Counted from the stretch's first letter, positions 1 to 8,617 are shown. The stretch is 64,000 bases of DNA from HGM13233 sp900762805 (GCA_937993755.1 CALKMA010000006.1:1-64000); one strand, 5' to 3'. The notes: generated from the sequence alone by a model not told the origin. Numbers and translations are program-made.

Positions 1-87
1 GCCCGCCGCCGGCAAATGATTTCCCCTTTCCGCTGCGCCGGCGGGGAAAAGCAGAGCCCGCCCGCCCTGTCGGGAAATATTCCCAAA

Positions 88-119
88 TGCGTTAGGCCGC
101 CGGTTTTCCGCCCATACTT
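88..119 (+). promoter_or_regulatory. candidate sigma-G/sigma-F type promoter of sigG
   Basis: A CATACTT element at 113-119 resembles the forespore sigma-F/G -10 consensus CATACTA. It lies 18 bp downstream of TGCGTTA (88-94), which loosely fits the -35. sigG is known to be transcribed from such promoters in spore formers. The match is by eye and the -35 is imperfect. Confidence 0.35.
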
Positions 120-147
120 CCGGTAACTGTTGGCGGGAGGGCGGCTC

Positions 148-915
148 ATGCGCGGAAAGGTCGAGATCAGCGGCATCAATACGGCCAGACTCAAAACAAT
201 GCCGGAGGAGGAAAAGCTGCGGCTCATCCGTCTTGCCCATGCCGGCGACAAGGCGGCGCGCGACAGCATGGTCGAGGGAAATCTCAAGCTGGTGCTGAGC
301 GTCATCCAGCGCTTTATGAACCGCGGCGAGCTGCCCGACGACCTTTTCCAGGTCGGCTGCATCGGGCTTATCAAGGCCATCGACCTGTTTGACTGCGACA
401 AGGGCTTCTGCTTTTCGACCTACGCCGTCAGCCTCATTCTCGGCGAGGTGCGGCGGCATCTGCGCGATTCCAATCCGGTGCGCGTCAGCCGCTCGATGCG
501 CGATATGGCCTACCGCGCCATGCGGGCGCGCGAGCAGCTGCAGGGCGAGCTGTCGCGCGATCCGACGGTCGGTGAGATCGCCGCCGCCATCGGTGCCGAG
601 CTGCACGACGTCGTCATCGCGCTGGAGAGCGCACGGGAGCCGGTGTCGCTGTTTGACCCGCTGTGCGGCGAGGGCGAGGACGCCATGCTGGTGATGGACG
701 CGCTGGGCGGCGAGGGCGAGGAGGACGGCTGGATCAGCGAGATATCGCTGCGGCAGGCGCTCGACCGGCTGACCGAGCGCGAGCGCCGCATCCTGCACCT
801 GCGCTATATGCGGGGGATGACGCAGACCGAGGTGGCGGGGCGGCTTGGCATCAGTCAGGCGCAGGTCTCCCGCATCGAAAAGAGCATCATCGCCGGCATC
901 AAAAAGGAGCTTTAG
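148..915 (+). CDS. sigG: RNA polymerase sporulation sigma factor sigma-G
   Basis: Sigma-70 family factor of 255 residues that drives late forespore transcription in endospore formers. Region 2 is clear: NLKLVLSVIQRF, then DDLFQVGCIGLIKAIDLFD, then FSTYAVSLILGEVRRHLRD. The C-terminal region 4 helix-turn-helix contains LGISQAQVSRIEKS. The N-terminal KVEISGINTARL matches the sigma-G-specific start (KVEICGVDTSKL in Bacillus), which separates it from sigma-F. The ATG at 148 is chosen because GGGAGGGCGG lies just upstream; a TTG at 130 in the same frame would place that site inside the gene. A sporulation-type PRC-barrel gene follows. Its presence is the main sign that the organism forms spores. 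Confidence 0.93.
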   Translation: MRGKVEISGINTARLKTMPEEEKLRLIRLAHAGDKAARDSMVEGNLKLVLSVIQRFMNRGELPDDLFQVGCIGLIKAIDLFDCDKGFCFSTYAVSLILGEVRRHLRDSNPVRVSRSMRDMAYRAMRAREQLQGELSRDPTVGEIAAAIGAELHDVVIALESAREPVSLFDPLCGEGEDAMLVMDALGGEGEEDGWISEISLRQALDRLTERERRILHLRYMRGMTQTEVAGRLGISQAQVSRIEKSIIAGIKKEL

Positions 916-974
916 CGCGTATCAAACCGTCTTGCGGCACATATAATGGCAGAAAACGACTGCGGAGGGCGGCT

Positions 975-1223
975 ATGTTATTCACCGAGCTGTGTGAAAA
1001 GGAGGTCGTCGATATGGCCGGCGGCGTCAGGCTGGGCTATGTGGACGATCTGGTTCTCGACGAAAAGACGGCGCGCATCAGCGAGCTGGTGCTGGTGGGG
1101 AAGGGTCCGGCGCTGCGGCTGTTTGGCCGGGAGGAGAGCCTCCGCGTGCCGTGGTCGGCCATTCGCCGGCTGGGGCAGGACACCATTCTGGTCGAGGGCG
1201 CCGGCCAGCCGTCCGGGCGGTGA
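975..1223 (+). CDS. YlmC/YmxH-family PRC-barrel sporulation protein
   Basis: Small protein of 82 residues. It begins MLFTELCEKEVVDMAGGVRLGYVDDL and continues through a PRC-barrel-type strand pattern ending VPWSAIRRLGQDTILVE. The YlmC/YmxH family is common in endospore formers, next to sporulation or sigma-factor genes; its exact role is unknown. A GGAGGGCGG ribosome site precedes the ATG. It lies 60 bp after sigG on the same strand and could share its transcript. The frame is the only one here giving a recognisable family. Confidence 0.8.
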   Translation: MLFTELCEKEVVDMAGGVRLGYVDDLVLDEKTARISELVLVGKGPALRLFGREESLRVPWSAIRRLGQDTILVEGAGQPSGR

Positions 1224-1348
1224 GCCGGAGGAGGGGGCGGCGAAAAGCGGCGGAGCGCGCAGATCCGCGCCGTTTTTTCAGCCGCCCGCGCCGTTTTTTC
1301 AGGCGCTGCGGGCGGCCGAAAAAAATTCAAAAAAACTTCACAAACCCC

Positions 1349-1377
1349 TTGCAAAAGCGAGGGGTTTGCTGTATAAT
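1349..1377 (+). promoter_or_regulatory. promoter of the ribosomal protein superoperon
   Basis: TTGCAA (1349-1354), a 17-bp spacer and TATAAT (1372-1377) give a near-consensus vegetative promoter 294 bp before rpsJ. A 12-bp inverted repeat around an AAAA loop (1341-1368) covers the -35 and most of the spacer. Confidence 0.8.
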
Positions 1378-1383
1378 AGACAA

Positions 1384-1670
1384 GACTGCGAAGATATGCT
1401 GTGAAGCGGGAGGTTGCCGCTGAAAAAAGCGGGGAATTTCCGCTGAGTATGTCCCGTCAGCGAACAGGGCGAAAGCTGAATACAATGCCGCAAGCATGAT
1501 CGGCGCATGGGCGACGATCCGCTGCAGATACTGCGGCGCGCAGCCGTTTTGTACGGTCACCGGATAAACTTGCCGAAGGATGGAGGTTTAGCCGGCGTTT
1601 CAAATGAGATGGCACTCAACGCGCGGCAACGTGTTTGGAATCGGACGCCAAATAAATACAGGAGGCGCAA
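1384..1670 (+). promoter_or_regulatory. long 5' leader of rpsJ, possible autoregulatory leader
   Basis: About 285 nt lie between the promoter and rpsJ without a convincing gene. Several short inverted repeats are visible, for example CGCTGA/TCAGCG around 1440-1461. In other bacteria S10-operon leaders are bound by L4 or otherwise structured, so an autoregulatory leader is plausible, but I could not fold it or match a known motif. Confidence 0.35.
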
Positions 1671-1982
1671 ATGGCAGTCAAGGAAAAGATCAGGATCCGC
1701 ATCAAGAGCTACGACCACAATCTTGTGGACAACGCGGCCGAAAGGATCGTCGATACGGCGAAGAGGACCGGAGCGAGAGTTTCAGGCCCCATCCCCCTTC
1801 CCACCGATAAGGACGTCGTAACGATCCTGCGTGCTGTTCATAAGTATAAGGACAGTCGCGAGCAGTTTGAAATGAGGATTCACAAAAGACTCATCGACAT
1901 CCTCAAACCGTCAAACAAGACGGTCGAGGCCCTTACGAGTCTTCAGCTCCCCGCCGGTGTCGATATCGAAATCGAGCTTTGA
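1671..1982 (+). CDS. rpsJ: 30S ribosomal protein S10
   Basis: S10, 103 residues, full length. It carries the signature RVSGPIPLPT followed by HKRLIDIL. It sits in the 30S head and, in other bacteria, also acts with NusB in antitermination. First gene of the superoperon; a GGAGG site precedes the ATG. Its long leader suggests control of the whole operon from this point. Confidence 0.98.
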   Translation: MAVKEKIRIRIKSYDHNLVDNAAERIVDTAKRTGARVSGPIPLPTDKDVVTILRAVHKYKDSREQFEMRIHKRLIDILKPSNKTVEALTSLQLPAGVDIEIEL

Positions 1983-2045
1983 GTCGGCCGCAAGGCGAGG
2001 TCATGTTGGGAGCTTCCCAACCAATAACCTACCATGGAGGATACA

Positions 2046-2681
2046 ATGCAAAAAGGAATCATCGCAAAGAAAATTGGCATGACCCAGCTGTTCGATGAAA
2101 ACAGCAAGGTCGTTCCGGTGACCGTTCTTGAGGCCGGCCCGTGTGTGGTCGTGCAGAAGAAAACGGTCGAGTCCGACGGCTACTGTGCCGTGCAGCTCGG
2201 CTTCGAGGATGCCACAGTCAAGAGCACCAACAAGCCGCAGAAGGGCCACTTCGACAAGGCTGACGTGGGCTACAAAAAGCACCTCAAGGAATTCCGCCTT
2301 GACGATATGAGCAGCATCAACGTCGGCGATTTCGTGAAGGCCGATACCTTCGCCGTCGGCGAAACGGTCGATGTCAGCGGCACCAGCAAGGGCAAGGGCT
2401 ACGCCGGCACCATCAAGCGCTGGGGCAACCACCGCCTGAAGGAAAGCCACGGCACCGGCCCGGTCCATCGTCATGCCGGCTCCAACGGCGCATGCAGCTC
2501 GCCGTCCCGTGTCTTCAAGGGCAAGAGGCTGCCGGGTCATCTGGGCGCTGAAAAGGTCACCGTTCAGAACCTGACGATCGTCAAGATCGATGTTGAAAAC
2601 AACCTGATCGCGGTCAAAGGCGCAGTCCCCGGCCCCAAGGGCGGGATCGTCTGCATCACCGACAGCGTCAAGAACGCGTAA
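2046..2681 (+). CDS. rplC: 50S ribosomal protein L3
   Basis: L3, 211 residues from this start. It begins MQKGIIAKKIGMTQLF and has the family signature around KRWGNHRLKESHGTGPVHR, where the central loop reaches toward the peptidyl-transferase centre. An upstream in-frame ATG at 2034 was rejected because GGAGG at 2036-2040 would fall inside the gene and serves the ATG at 2046. Order rpsJ-rplC-rplD is as usual. Confidence 0.97.
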   Translation: MQKGIIAKKIGMTQLFDENSKVVPVTVLEAGPCVVVQKKTVESDGYCAVQLGFEDATVKSTNKPQKGHFDKADVGYKKHLKEFRLDDMSSINVGDFVKADTFAVGETVDVSGTSKGKGYAGTIKRWGNHRLKESHGTGPVHRHAGSNGACSSPSRVFKGKRLPGHLGAEKVTVQNLTIVKIDVENNLIAVKGAVPGPKGGIVCITDSVKNA

Positions 2682-2697
2682 GGGGGAGGACGTAAAA

Positions 2698-3321
2698 ATG
2701 GCAAAATATACTGTATACGATATGGCCGGCAAGGCGGTCTCCGAGATCGAGCTTTCCGACGCCGTATTCGGCATTACGCCCAACACCACGGCCATGCACG
2801 CGGCGGTCGTCACCTACCTCGCCAATCAGAGGCAGGGCACCCAGTCCACCAAGACCCGCGCCGAGGTTTCGGGCGGCGGCAAAAAGCCGTGGCGCCAGAA
2901 GGGCACCGGCCGCGCCCGTCAGGGCTCTACCCGCGCTCCCCAGTGGACGCACGGCGGCGTAGCGCTCGGTCCCAAGCCGCGCGACTATTCCAAGTCGCTC
3001 AACAGAAAGGTCCGCAGGCTGGCCATGCTCAGCGCCCTGTCCGCCAAGGCGGCGGCCGGCGAGCTGGTCATCGTGGACAAGATCAATGTAGAGGAGTACA
3101 AGACCAAGACGGTCGTCGGCATGCTGAACGCCCTGGGTCTTGAAGGCAAGTCGCTGATCGTTGACGCCGAGAAGAACGAAAAGTTCGTCAAGAGCGCTGC
3201 CAACATCCCGACTGTCAAGACAGCTCTTTACAACACCATCAGCGTGTACGACATTCTCAACTGCAAAAAGTTCGTGCTCACTGCTGAAGCGGCCAAGATG
3301 ATCGAGGAGGTTTACGCATAA
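2698..3321 (+). CDS. rplD: 50S ribosomal protein L4
   Basis: L4, 207 residues. The long basic loop is visible as GGGKKPWRQKGTGRARQGS, which lines the peptide exit tunnel. In enteric bacteria L4 is the autogenous repressor of this operon by binding its leader; whether that holds here is not shown. The stop codon overlaps the rplW start by one base, implying translational coupling. Confidence 0.97.
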   Translation: MAKYTVYDMAGKAVSEIELSDAVFGITPNTTAMHAAVVTYLANQRQGTQSTKTRAEVSGGGKKPWRQKGTGRARQGSTRAPQWTHGGVALGPKPRDYSKSLNRKVRRLAMLSALSAKAAAGELVIVDKINVEEYKTKTVVGMLNALGLEGKSLIVDAEKNEKFVKSAANIPTVKTALYNTISVYDILNCKKFVLTAEAAKMIEEVYA

Positions 3322-3614
3322 TGAAGGATCTGCATGATGTCATTCTGGCTCCCATCATCACCGAAAAAAGCATGACGGGCATCGAAAACAAGAAGTACAC
3401 CTTCAAGGTCGCCAAGGACGCCGGCAAGGTCGAGATCGCCAAGGCTGTCGAGGCCATCTTTGAGGTCAAGGTCGCGAAGGTCAACACCATGAAGGTGCGC
3501 GGCACCTATCGCCGTCAGGGCGCCAAGGGCGGCTACACCGCCTCGTGGAAAAAGGCCGTCGTCACCCTCAAGCCCGATTCCAAGGGAATCCCGTTCTTCG
3601 AATCGATGAACTGA
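3321..3614 (+). CDS. rplW: 50S ribosomal protein L23
   Basis: L23, 97 residues. It has the family opening of the type APIITEKS and the tunnel-side segment VNTMKVRGTYRR. L23 sits at the tunnel exit and docks trigger factor and signal recognition particle. It starts within the last codon of rplD. A 62-bp gap before rplB follows, longer than most gaps in this operon. Confidence 0.97.
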   Translation: MKDLHDVILAPIITEKSMTGIENKKYTFKVAKDAGKVEIAKAVEAIFEVKVAKVNTMKVRGTYRRQGAKGGYTASWKKAVVTLKPDSKGIPFFESMN

Positions 3615-3676
3615 CGGTTGGGCAGGTATGGGGCGCAGAGGCGCTCCGCAAAGCAACAGAATGAAAGGAAACAACA

Positions 3677-4507
3677 ATGGCTATTAAGAAATTTAAGCCG
3701 ACCTCCGCTGGCCGTCGCGGCATGACCGCCGTTGACTATTCCGGGCTTTCCAAGGTCGCCCCGGAAAAGAGCCTGCTGGAGCCGCTTAAAAAGTACAGCG
3801 GCCGTAACAACACCGGCCGCATTACGGTACGTCATCAGGGCGGCGGCAACCGCCGCAAATACCGTGTCATCGATTTCAGGCGCGACAAGCTGGATATGCC
3901 GGCCACCGTCCTCACCCTTGAGTACGACCCCAACCGCACGGCTTTCATCGCACTGGTTCAGTATGAAGACGGCGAAAAGCGATACATTCTCGCCCCCGAA
4001 GGCCTCAAGGTCGGCGACGTGGTGATGAGCGGCGCCGGCGCCGATATCAAGCCCGGCAACGCGCTGCCGTTTTCCAACATCCCCGTCGGCACCTTTATCC
4101 ACAATGTTGAGCTTTATCCCGGCAAGGGCGCTCAGCTGGTCCGCAGCGCCGGCAACATGGCGCAGCTGATGGCCAAGGAGGGCAAGTACGCGCTGGTCCG
4201 TCTTCCGAGCGGCGAGCTCCGCAATGTTCCGGTCAACTGCATGGCCTCCATCGGCCAGGTCAGCAATCTCGACCATTCCAACGAGCAGCTCGGCAAGGCC
4301 GGCCGCAAGCGTCATCAGGGCGTCCGCCCGACCGTCCGCGGTTCTGTCATGAACCCGTGCGACCATCCGCACGGCGGCGGCGAAGGCAAGAGCCCTGTCG
4401 GCCATCCCGGCCCGATGACCCCGTGGGGCAAGCCGGCGCTTGGCTATAAGACGAGAAAGCACAAAAAAGGCTCTGACAAGATGATCGTCAGACGCCGCAA
4501 GGGTTAA
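3677..4507 (+). CDS. rplB: 50S ribosomal protein L2
   Basis: L2, 276 residues. The C-terminal block with MNPCDHPHGGGEGK and PMTPWGKPALGYKTR is the family hallmark and includes the conserved histidine next to the peptidyl-transferase centre. Two SH3-like halves are typical of L2. A GAAAGGAAA site precedes the ATG. Confidence 0.98.
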   Translation: MAIKKFKPTSAGRRGMTAVDYSGLSKVAPEKSLLEPLKKYSGRNNTGRITVRHQGGGNRRKYRVIDFRRDKLDMPATVLTLEYDPNRTAFIALVQYEDGEKRYILAPEGLKVGDVVMSGAGADIKPGNALPFSNIPVGTFIHNVELYPGKGAQLVRSAGNMAQLMAKEGKYALVRLPSGELRNVPVNCMASIGQVSNLDHSNEQLGKAGRKRHQGVRPTVRGSVMNPCDHPHGGGEGKSPVGHPGPMTPWGKPALGYKTRKHKKGSDKMIVRRRKG

Positions 4508-4519
4508 GGAGGATAAGTA

Positions 4520-4792
4520 ATGGGACGCAGTGTTAAGAAGGGACCGTTTGTACAGCCCGTCCTGCTCGCTCGTGTTCGCGAGATGAACAAGAACGGCGAA
4601 AAACGTGTTCTGAAGACATGGAGCCGTGCCTCCACTATCTTCCCGGATTTTGTCGGTCATACCTTCGCAGTGCATGACGGCCGCAAGCACGTGCCCGTCT
4701 ATGTGACGGAGGACATGGTCGGCCATAAGCTGGGCGAGTTCGCCCCGACGCGCACCTTCCGCGGCCACGCGGGCGCCAAGTCGGGCAAGTAG
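4520..4792 (+). CDS. rpsS: 30S ribosomal protein S19
   Basis: S19, 90 residues, of normal length. It starts MGRSVKKGPFV and ends with the conserved TRTFRGHAG. It pairs with S13 in the 30S head near the A site. An AAGGAGGATAAGTA site lies directly upstream, 12 bp after rplB. Confidence 0.98.
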   Translation: MGRSVKKGPFVQPVLLARVREMNKNGEKRVLKTWSRASTIFPDFVGHTFAVHDGRKHVPVYVTEDMVGHKLGEFAPTRTFRGHAGAKSGK

Positions 4793-4804
4793 GGGGTATA
4801 GACA

Positions 4805-5143
4805 ATGGAAGCTAAAGCAATACTCAGAAATTGCCGGATCTCTCCGCGCAAGGTCACGCTGGTGCTCGACCAGATCCGCAACCAGCCCCTCGACCGTGCG
4901 CTGGCGATCCTGAAGTACACCCCGAAGGCCGCCTGTGAGCCGCTGCTCAAGCTGGTCAATTCCGCGGCGGCCAACGCGGAGAACAACTTCAATATGGACA
5001 GAAATTATCTGTATGTTTCGCAGTGCTTTGTTTGCCCCGGTCCTACGATGAAACGCGGCAGGGCTGCCGCAAAGGGCGCTTCGCACAGGATTCTCAAAAG
5101 AACTTGCCACATTACGGTTGTTCTTTCCGAGAAGGACAACTAA
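4805..5143 (+). CDS. rplV: 50S ribosomal protein L22
   Basis: L22, 112 residues. RISPRKVTLVLDQIRN marks the N-terminal domain, and the MKRGRAAAKGASHRILKRTCHI hairpin region extends into the exit tunnel, where macrolides act. It is a single conserved copy with no obvious deletion in the loop. It lies 12 bp after rpsS. Confidence 0.97.
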   Translation: MEAKAILRNCRISPRKVTLVLDQIRNQPLDRALAILKYTPKAACEPLLKLVNSAAANAENNFNMDRNYLYVSQCFVCPGPTMKRGRAAAKGASHRILKRTCHITVVLSEKDN

Positions 5144-5154
5144 GGGAGGACAGT

Positions 5155-5823
5155 ATGGGACAAAAAGTTAATCCGCATGGCCTTCGCGTAGGCGTTATCA
5201 AGGATTGGGATTCCCGTTGGTTCGTGAGCAAGAAGGATATCGGCGACACCATCGTCGAGGACTACAGGATCCGCGAATATATCAAGAAGAATCTCTTTGA
5301 CGCAGGCATTGCCCGCACCGAGATCGAGCGCGACAGCGCAAGGGTCCGTGTGATCATTCATGCCGCCAAGCCCGGCGTCGTCATCGGCCGCGCCGGCGCC
5401 GAGATCGCCAAGCTGGAGGCCACACTCAGCAAGATGACCGGCAAGACCGTCAAGGTCAACATCGAGCCGGTCAAGACCCCCGACACCGACGCTCAGCTGG
5501 TGGCCGAATGGATCGCCAAGCAGCTGGAGGAGCGCGTCTCCTTCCGCCGCGCCATGAAGCAGGCGATGCAGCGCGCCATGCGCATGGGCGCCAAGGGCAT
5601 CAAGACCGAGGTTTCCGGCCGTCTCGGCGGCGCGGACATCGCCCGTGTCGAGCATTACCACGACGGCACCATCCCCCTTCAGACGCTGCGCGCCGACATC
5701 GACTATGGCTTCGCGATCGCGCATACCACCTATGGCTGCGTCGGCGTCAAGGCATGGATCTACAACGGTGAAGTCCTCAGCGGCGCCAAGAAGGCCCCTG
5801 TCAAAGAGGGAGGTAAAAAATAA
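5155..5823 (+). CDS. rpsC: 30S ribosomal protein S3
   Basis: S3, 222 residues, starting MGQKVNPHGLRVGV. A type-2 KH domain with the loop VVIGRAGAEI is present, and the C-terminal domain has the usual GADIARVEHY. It helps form the mRNA entry channel. The ATG at 5155 follows GGGAGGACAGT; longer frames upstream belong to rplV read in another frame. Its stop overlaps the rplP start. Confidence 0.97.
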   Translation: MGQKVNPHGLRVGVIKDWDSRWFVSKKDIGDTIVEDYRIREYIKKNLFDAGIARTEIERDSARVRVIIHAAKPGVVIGRAGAEIAKLEATLSKMTGKTVKVNIEPVKTPDTDAQLVAEWIAKQLEERVSFRRAMKQAMQRAMRMGAKGIKTEVSGRLGGADIARVEHYHDGTIPLQTLRADIDYGFAIAHTTYGCVGVKAWIYNGEVLSGAKKAPVKEGGKK

Positions 5824-6251
5824 TGTTACTTCCGAAACGTGTGAAATACCGCCGCGTTCACCGCGGCCGCATGACCGGCAAGGCCCTGCGCGGCAACAAG
5901 GTGAACTACGGTGAGTACGGCATGATCGCCACCGAGCCGGGCTGGATCAAGGCCAATCAGATCGAGGCGGCCCGTGTCGCCATGACCCGCTACATCAAGC
6001 GCGGCGGTCAGGTCTGGATCAAGATCTTCCCCGATAAGCCCGTTACCAAGCATCCGGCCGAGGCCCGCATGGGTTCCGGTAAAGGCAGCCCCGAATTTTG
6101 GGTCTCCGTTGTCAAGCCCGGCCGCGTGATGTTTGAGATCGCCGGCGTCGATGAGGCCACTGCCCGCGAGGCGATCCGCCTTGCCGGCCACAAGCTTCCC
6201 ATCAAGACGAAGTTTGTAAAGAAAGAAGAAATGGTAGGTGAGAAAGAATGA
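5823..6251 (+). CDS. rplP: 50S ribosomal protein L16
   Basis: L16, 142 residues. It starts MLLPKRVKYRRVHRG and has the loop RMGSGKGSPEFWVSVVKPG that approaches the A-site tRNA. It overlaps rpsC by one base and rpmC by four, indicating tight coupling. Confidence 0.98.
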   Translation: MLLPKRVKYRRVHRGRMTGKALRGNKVNYGEYGMIATEPGWIKANQIEAARVAMTRYIKRGGQVWIKIFPDKPVTKHPAEARMGSGKGSPEFWVSVVKPGRVMFEIAGVDEATAREAIRLAGHKLPIKTKFVKKEEMVGEKE

Positions 6252-6454
6252 AGGCTAATGAGCTTCGCAGCCTGTCGGATAAAGAGCTGAACGAAAAGCT
6301 GGCCGAACTGAAAAGTGAGCTTTTCAACCTTCGTTTCCAGCTCGCCATCAACCAGCTTGACAATCCCGGCAGGATCAAGTCGGTCAAGAGAGATATCGCC
6401 CGCGTCAAGACCGTGATCCGTGCCAACGAGATCAAGAACGCGGCGACGCTGTAA
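6248..6454 (+). CDS. rpmC: 50S ribosomal protein L29
   Basis: L29, 68 residues. A helical hairpin protein near the tunnel exit: SLSDKELNEKLAELKSELFNLRFQ, then a second helix with IKSVKRDIARVKTVI. It begins inside the last codons of rplP (ATGA overlap). Confidence 0.97.
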   Translation: MKANELRSLSDKELNEKLAELKSELFNLRFQLAINQLDNPGRIKSVKRDIARVKTVIRANEIKNAATL

Positions 6455-6468
6455 GGAGGAACTGAACG

Positions 6469-6723
6469 ATGGAACGCAATCTGAGAAAGACCCGCGTCGG
6501 TCGCGTTGTGAGCGATAAGATGGATAAGACCATCGTCGTGGCGATCGAGGACAGTGTAAAGCATCCTCTTTACAATAAGATCATCAAACGCACCGTGAAA
6601 TTCAAGGCGCATGATGAAAACAACGAATGCGGCGTAGGCGACCGCGTGATGATCATGGAGACCCGTCCGCTTTCCAGGGAAAAGAGATGGCGCCTTGTCC
6701 GTGTCATTGAGAAAGCCAAATAA
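6469..6723 (+). CDS. rpsQ: 30S ribosomal protein S17
   Basis: S17, 84 residues, an OB-fold primary assembly protein. It contains KTRVGRVVSDKMDKTIVV and the C-terminal GDRVMIMETRPLSREKRWRLV signature. An AAGGAGGAAC site lies ahead of the ATG. Confidence 0.98.
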   Translation: MERNLRKTRVGRVVSDKMDKTIVVAIEDSVKHPLYNKIIKRTVKFKAHDENNECGVGDRVMIMETRPLSREKRWRLVRVIEKAK

Positions 6724-6751
6724 GCTAATCTGAAAGGAGTGTGCTTCTGTT

Positions 6752-7120
6752 ATGGTACAGATGCAAACCTACCTCAAGGTAGCGGACAACACCGGCGCAC
6801 GTGAAATCATGTGCATCCGCGTGCTGGGCGGCTCCCGTAGGAGGTACGCTAATATCGGCGACGTTATCGTCGCTTCCGTGAAAAAGGCAGCGCCGGGCGG
6901 CTCCGTGAAAAAGGGCGACGTCGTCAAGGCCGTTGTCGTTCGCAGCAAGAAGGGTATGCGCCGCGATGATGGCAGCTACATCCGCTTCGATGAGAACGCG
7001 GCCGTCATCATCAAGGACGACAAGAACCCCACCGGCACCCGTATTTTTGGACCGGTCGCCCGTGAGCTCCGCGATAAGGACTATCTGAAGATCCTGTCGC
7101 TGGCTCCCGAAGTTCTTTAA
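6752..7120 (+). CDS. rplN: 50S ribosomal protein L14
   Basis: L14, 122 residues, exactly the usual length. The signature LKVADNTGAREIMCIRVLGG is near the N-terminus and GTRIFGPVARELRD near the C-terminus. The ATG at 6752 (MVQMQTYL) matches the family start better than a second ATG two codons later. Confidence 0.98.
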   Translation: MVQMQTYLKVADNTGAREIMCIRVLGGSRRRYANIGDVIVASVKKAAPGGSVKKGDVVKAVVVRSKKGMRRDDGSYIRFDENAAVIIKDDKNPTGTRIFGPVARELRDKDYLKILSLAPEVL

Positions 7121-7132
7121 GGGGGATCACCG

Positions 7133-7447
7133 ATGAATAAAATTCATGTGAAAACCGGCGACACCGTCAAGGTCATCACCGGCCGCGACCGCGGCTCTGA
7201 GGGCAAGGTCCTTCAGGTCTCCCCGGAAGAAAAGAAGATCATCGTCGAGGGCCTGAACATGGTCACCAAGCATGTCAAGCCCCGCAAGCAGGGTCAGACC
7301 GGCGGTCTCGTCAAGGCTGAAGCACCGATGTACGCAAGCAAGGTCATGCTTGTTTGCCCCAAGTGCAAGCAGGCGACCCGCGTCGGGAATGCTGAAGAAC
7401 AGGGCAAGAAGGTCCGCGTCTGTAAAAAGTGCGGCAACGCCTTCTGA
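7133..7447 (+). CDS. rplX: 50S ribosomal protein L24
   Basis: L24, 104 residues. The KOW motif is visible in DTVKVITGRDRGSEGKVLQV. The C-terminal half carries two Cys pairs, CPKC and CKKC, forming a zinc ribbon as in many Firmicutes. L24 starts 50S assembly. Confidence 0.97.
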   Translation: MNKIHVKTGDTVKVITGRDRGSEGKVLQVSPEEKKIIVEGLNMVTKHVKPRKQGQTGGLVKAEAPMYASKVMLVCPKCKQATRVGNAEEQGKKVRVCKKCGNAF

Positions 7448-7460
7448 GAAGGAGTAAATT

Positions 7461-8012
7461 ATGGCGAGATTAAAAGACCTCTATAACGGAACCGTTGCGC
7501 CTGCGCTTCAGAAGAAGTACAACTATTCCAGCCCGATGCAGCTGCCCAAGCTGAGCAAGGTCGTCATCAATGTGGCCTGCGGCGACGCGCGCGACAATTC
7601 CAAGATCATGGACGCCGTCATCTCTGACCTCGGCAAGATCACCGGCCAGCACGCCGTTGTCTGCCTGTCAAAGAAGTCGGTCGCAAACTTCAAGCTCCGT
7701 GAGGGTATGCCGATCGGTGCGAAGGTCACCCTCCGCGGCGACCGGATGTACGAATTTGTTGACAAGTTCTTCAATGTTGCGCTCCCGCGTGTCCGCGACT
7801 TCCGCGGCATCAACGGCGACAGCTTTGACGGCCACGGCAACTATGCCGTCGGCATCAGGGAACAGATCATTTTCCCGGAGATCGAGTACGATAAGATCGA
7901 CGCCGTTCGCGGCATGGACATCGTTTTCGTAACGACCGCCGCCACCGATGAAGAAGCAAAGGATCTGCTGAAACTGCTCGGCGCTCCGTTTGCAGCCAAG
8001 GGGGATAGATAA
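7461..8012 (+). CDS. rplE: 50S ribosomal protein L5
   Basis: L5, 183 residues, which contacts 5S rRNA and the P-site tRNA. Visible signatures are LREGMPIGAKVTLRGDRMYEF and PRVRDFRGI near the middle and FPEIEYDKID toward the end. An AGAAGGAGT site precedes it. Confidence 0.98.
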   Translation: MARLKDLYNGTVAPALQKKYNYSSPMQLPKLSKVVINVACGDARDNSKIMDAVISDLGKITGQHAVVCLSKKSVANFKLREGMPIGAKVTLRGDRMYEFVDKFFNVALPRVRDFRGINGDSFDGHGNYAVGIREQIIFPEIEYDKIDAVRGMDIVFVTTAATDEEAKDLLKLLGAPFAAKGDR

Positions 8013-8014
8013 CG

Positions 8015-8200
8015 ATGGCGAAGAAATCACAAATCAACCGTCAGAAGGCTGAGCCGAAGTATTCGACCCGCAGCTATAACCGCTGCAAGATCTGCGGCCG
8101 CCCGCACGCGTATCTGCGGAAGTACGGCGTCTGCCGTATCTGCTTCCGTGAGCTGGCCTACAAGGGCCAGATTCCGGGCGTCAGAAAAGCAAGCTGGTAA
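8015..8200 (+). CDS. rpsZ: 30S ribosomal protein S14, zinc-binding type
   Basis: S14 of the short 61-residue zinc-binding class. Cys pairs CKIC and CRIC flank GRPHAYLRKYGV, and the C-terminus GVRKASW is characteristic. Two bases separate it from rplE. The Zn form is the standard spc-operon copy in Firmicutes. Confidence 0.98.
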   Translation: MAKKSQINRQKAEPKYSTRSYNRCKICGRPHAYLRKYGVCRICFRELAYKGQIPGVRKASW

Positions 8201-8218
8201 GAAGGAGGCTAACAGACA

Positions 8219-8617
8219 ATGCATATTACTGACCCGATCGCGGATATGCTCACCCGCATCCGCAATGCCATCAGTGCCAAGCATGACACTGTCGAGATCC
8301 CCGCTTCCGGCATGAAGAAGTCGATTGCCCAGATCCTCCTCGACGAGGGCTACATCAAATCGGTGCAGCTCATTGAGGACGGTAAACAGGGGATCATCAA
8401 GATCAATCTCAAATACGCCGAGGACAAGAAAAACGCTATCACCGGCCTGCGCCGTGTCAGCAAGCCCGGCCTGCGCATCTACGCCAGCTGCGAAAAGCTG
8501 CCGAAGGTGCTGCGCGGTCTCGGCATCGCGATCATTTCCACCCCCAACGGTGTGATGACCGATAAGCAGGCGCGCAAGGAAAACGTCGGCGGCGAAGTCC
8601 TCGCGTATGTATGGTAA
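8219..8617 (+). CDS. rpsH: 30S ribosomal protein S8
   Basis: S8, 132 residues. It opens with DPIADMLTRIRNA and ends with the conserved GGEVLAYVW. S8 binds 16S rRNA and, in E. coli, represses the spc operon; there is no evidence for or against that here. The Shine-Dalgarno AAGAAGGAGG is strong. Confidence 0.98.
   Translation: MHITDPIADMLTRIRNAISAKHDTVEIPASGMKKSIAQILLDEGYIKSVQLIEDGKQGIIKINLKYAEDKKNAITGLRRVSKPGLRIYASCEKLPKVLRGLGIAIISTPNGVMTDKQARKENVGGEVLAYVW

Noticed and set aside
3533..5110. 525-residue minus-strand frame under rplB-rpsS-rplV
   Set aside because: Antisense to essential ribosomal genes; composition artefact.
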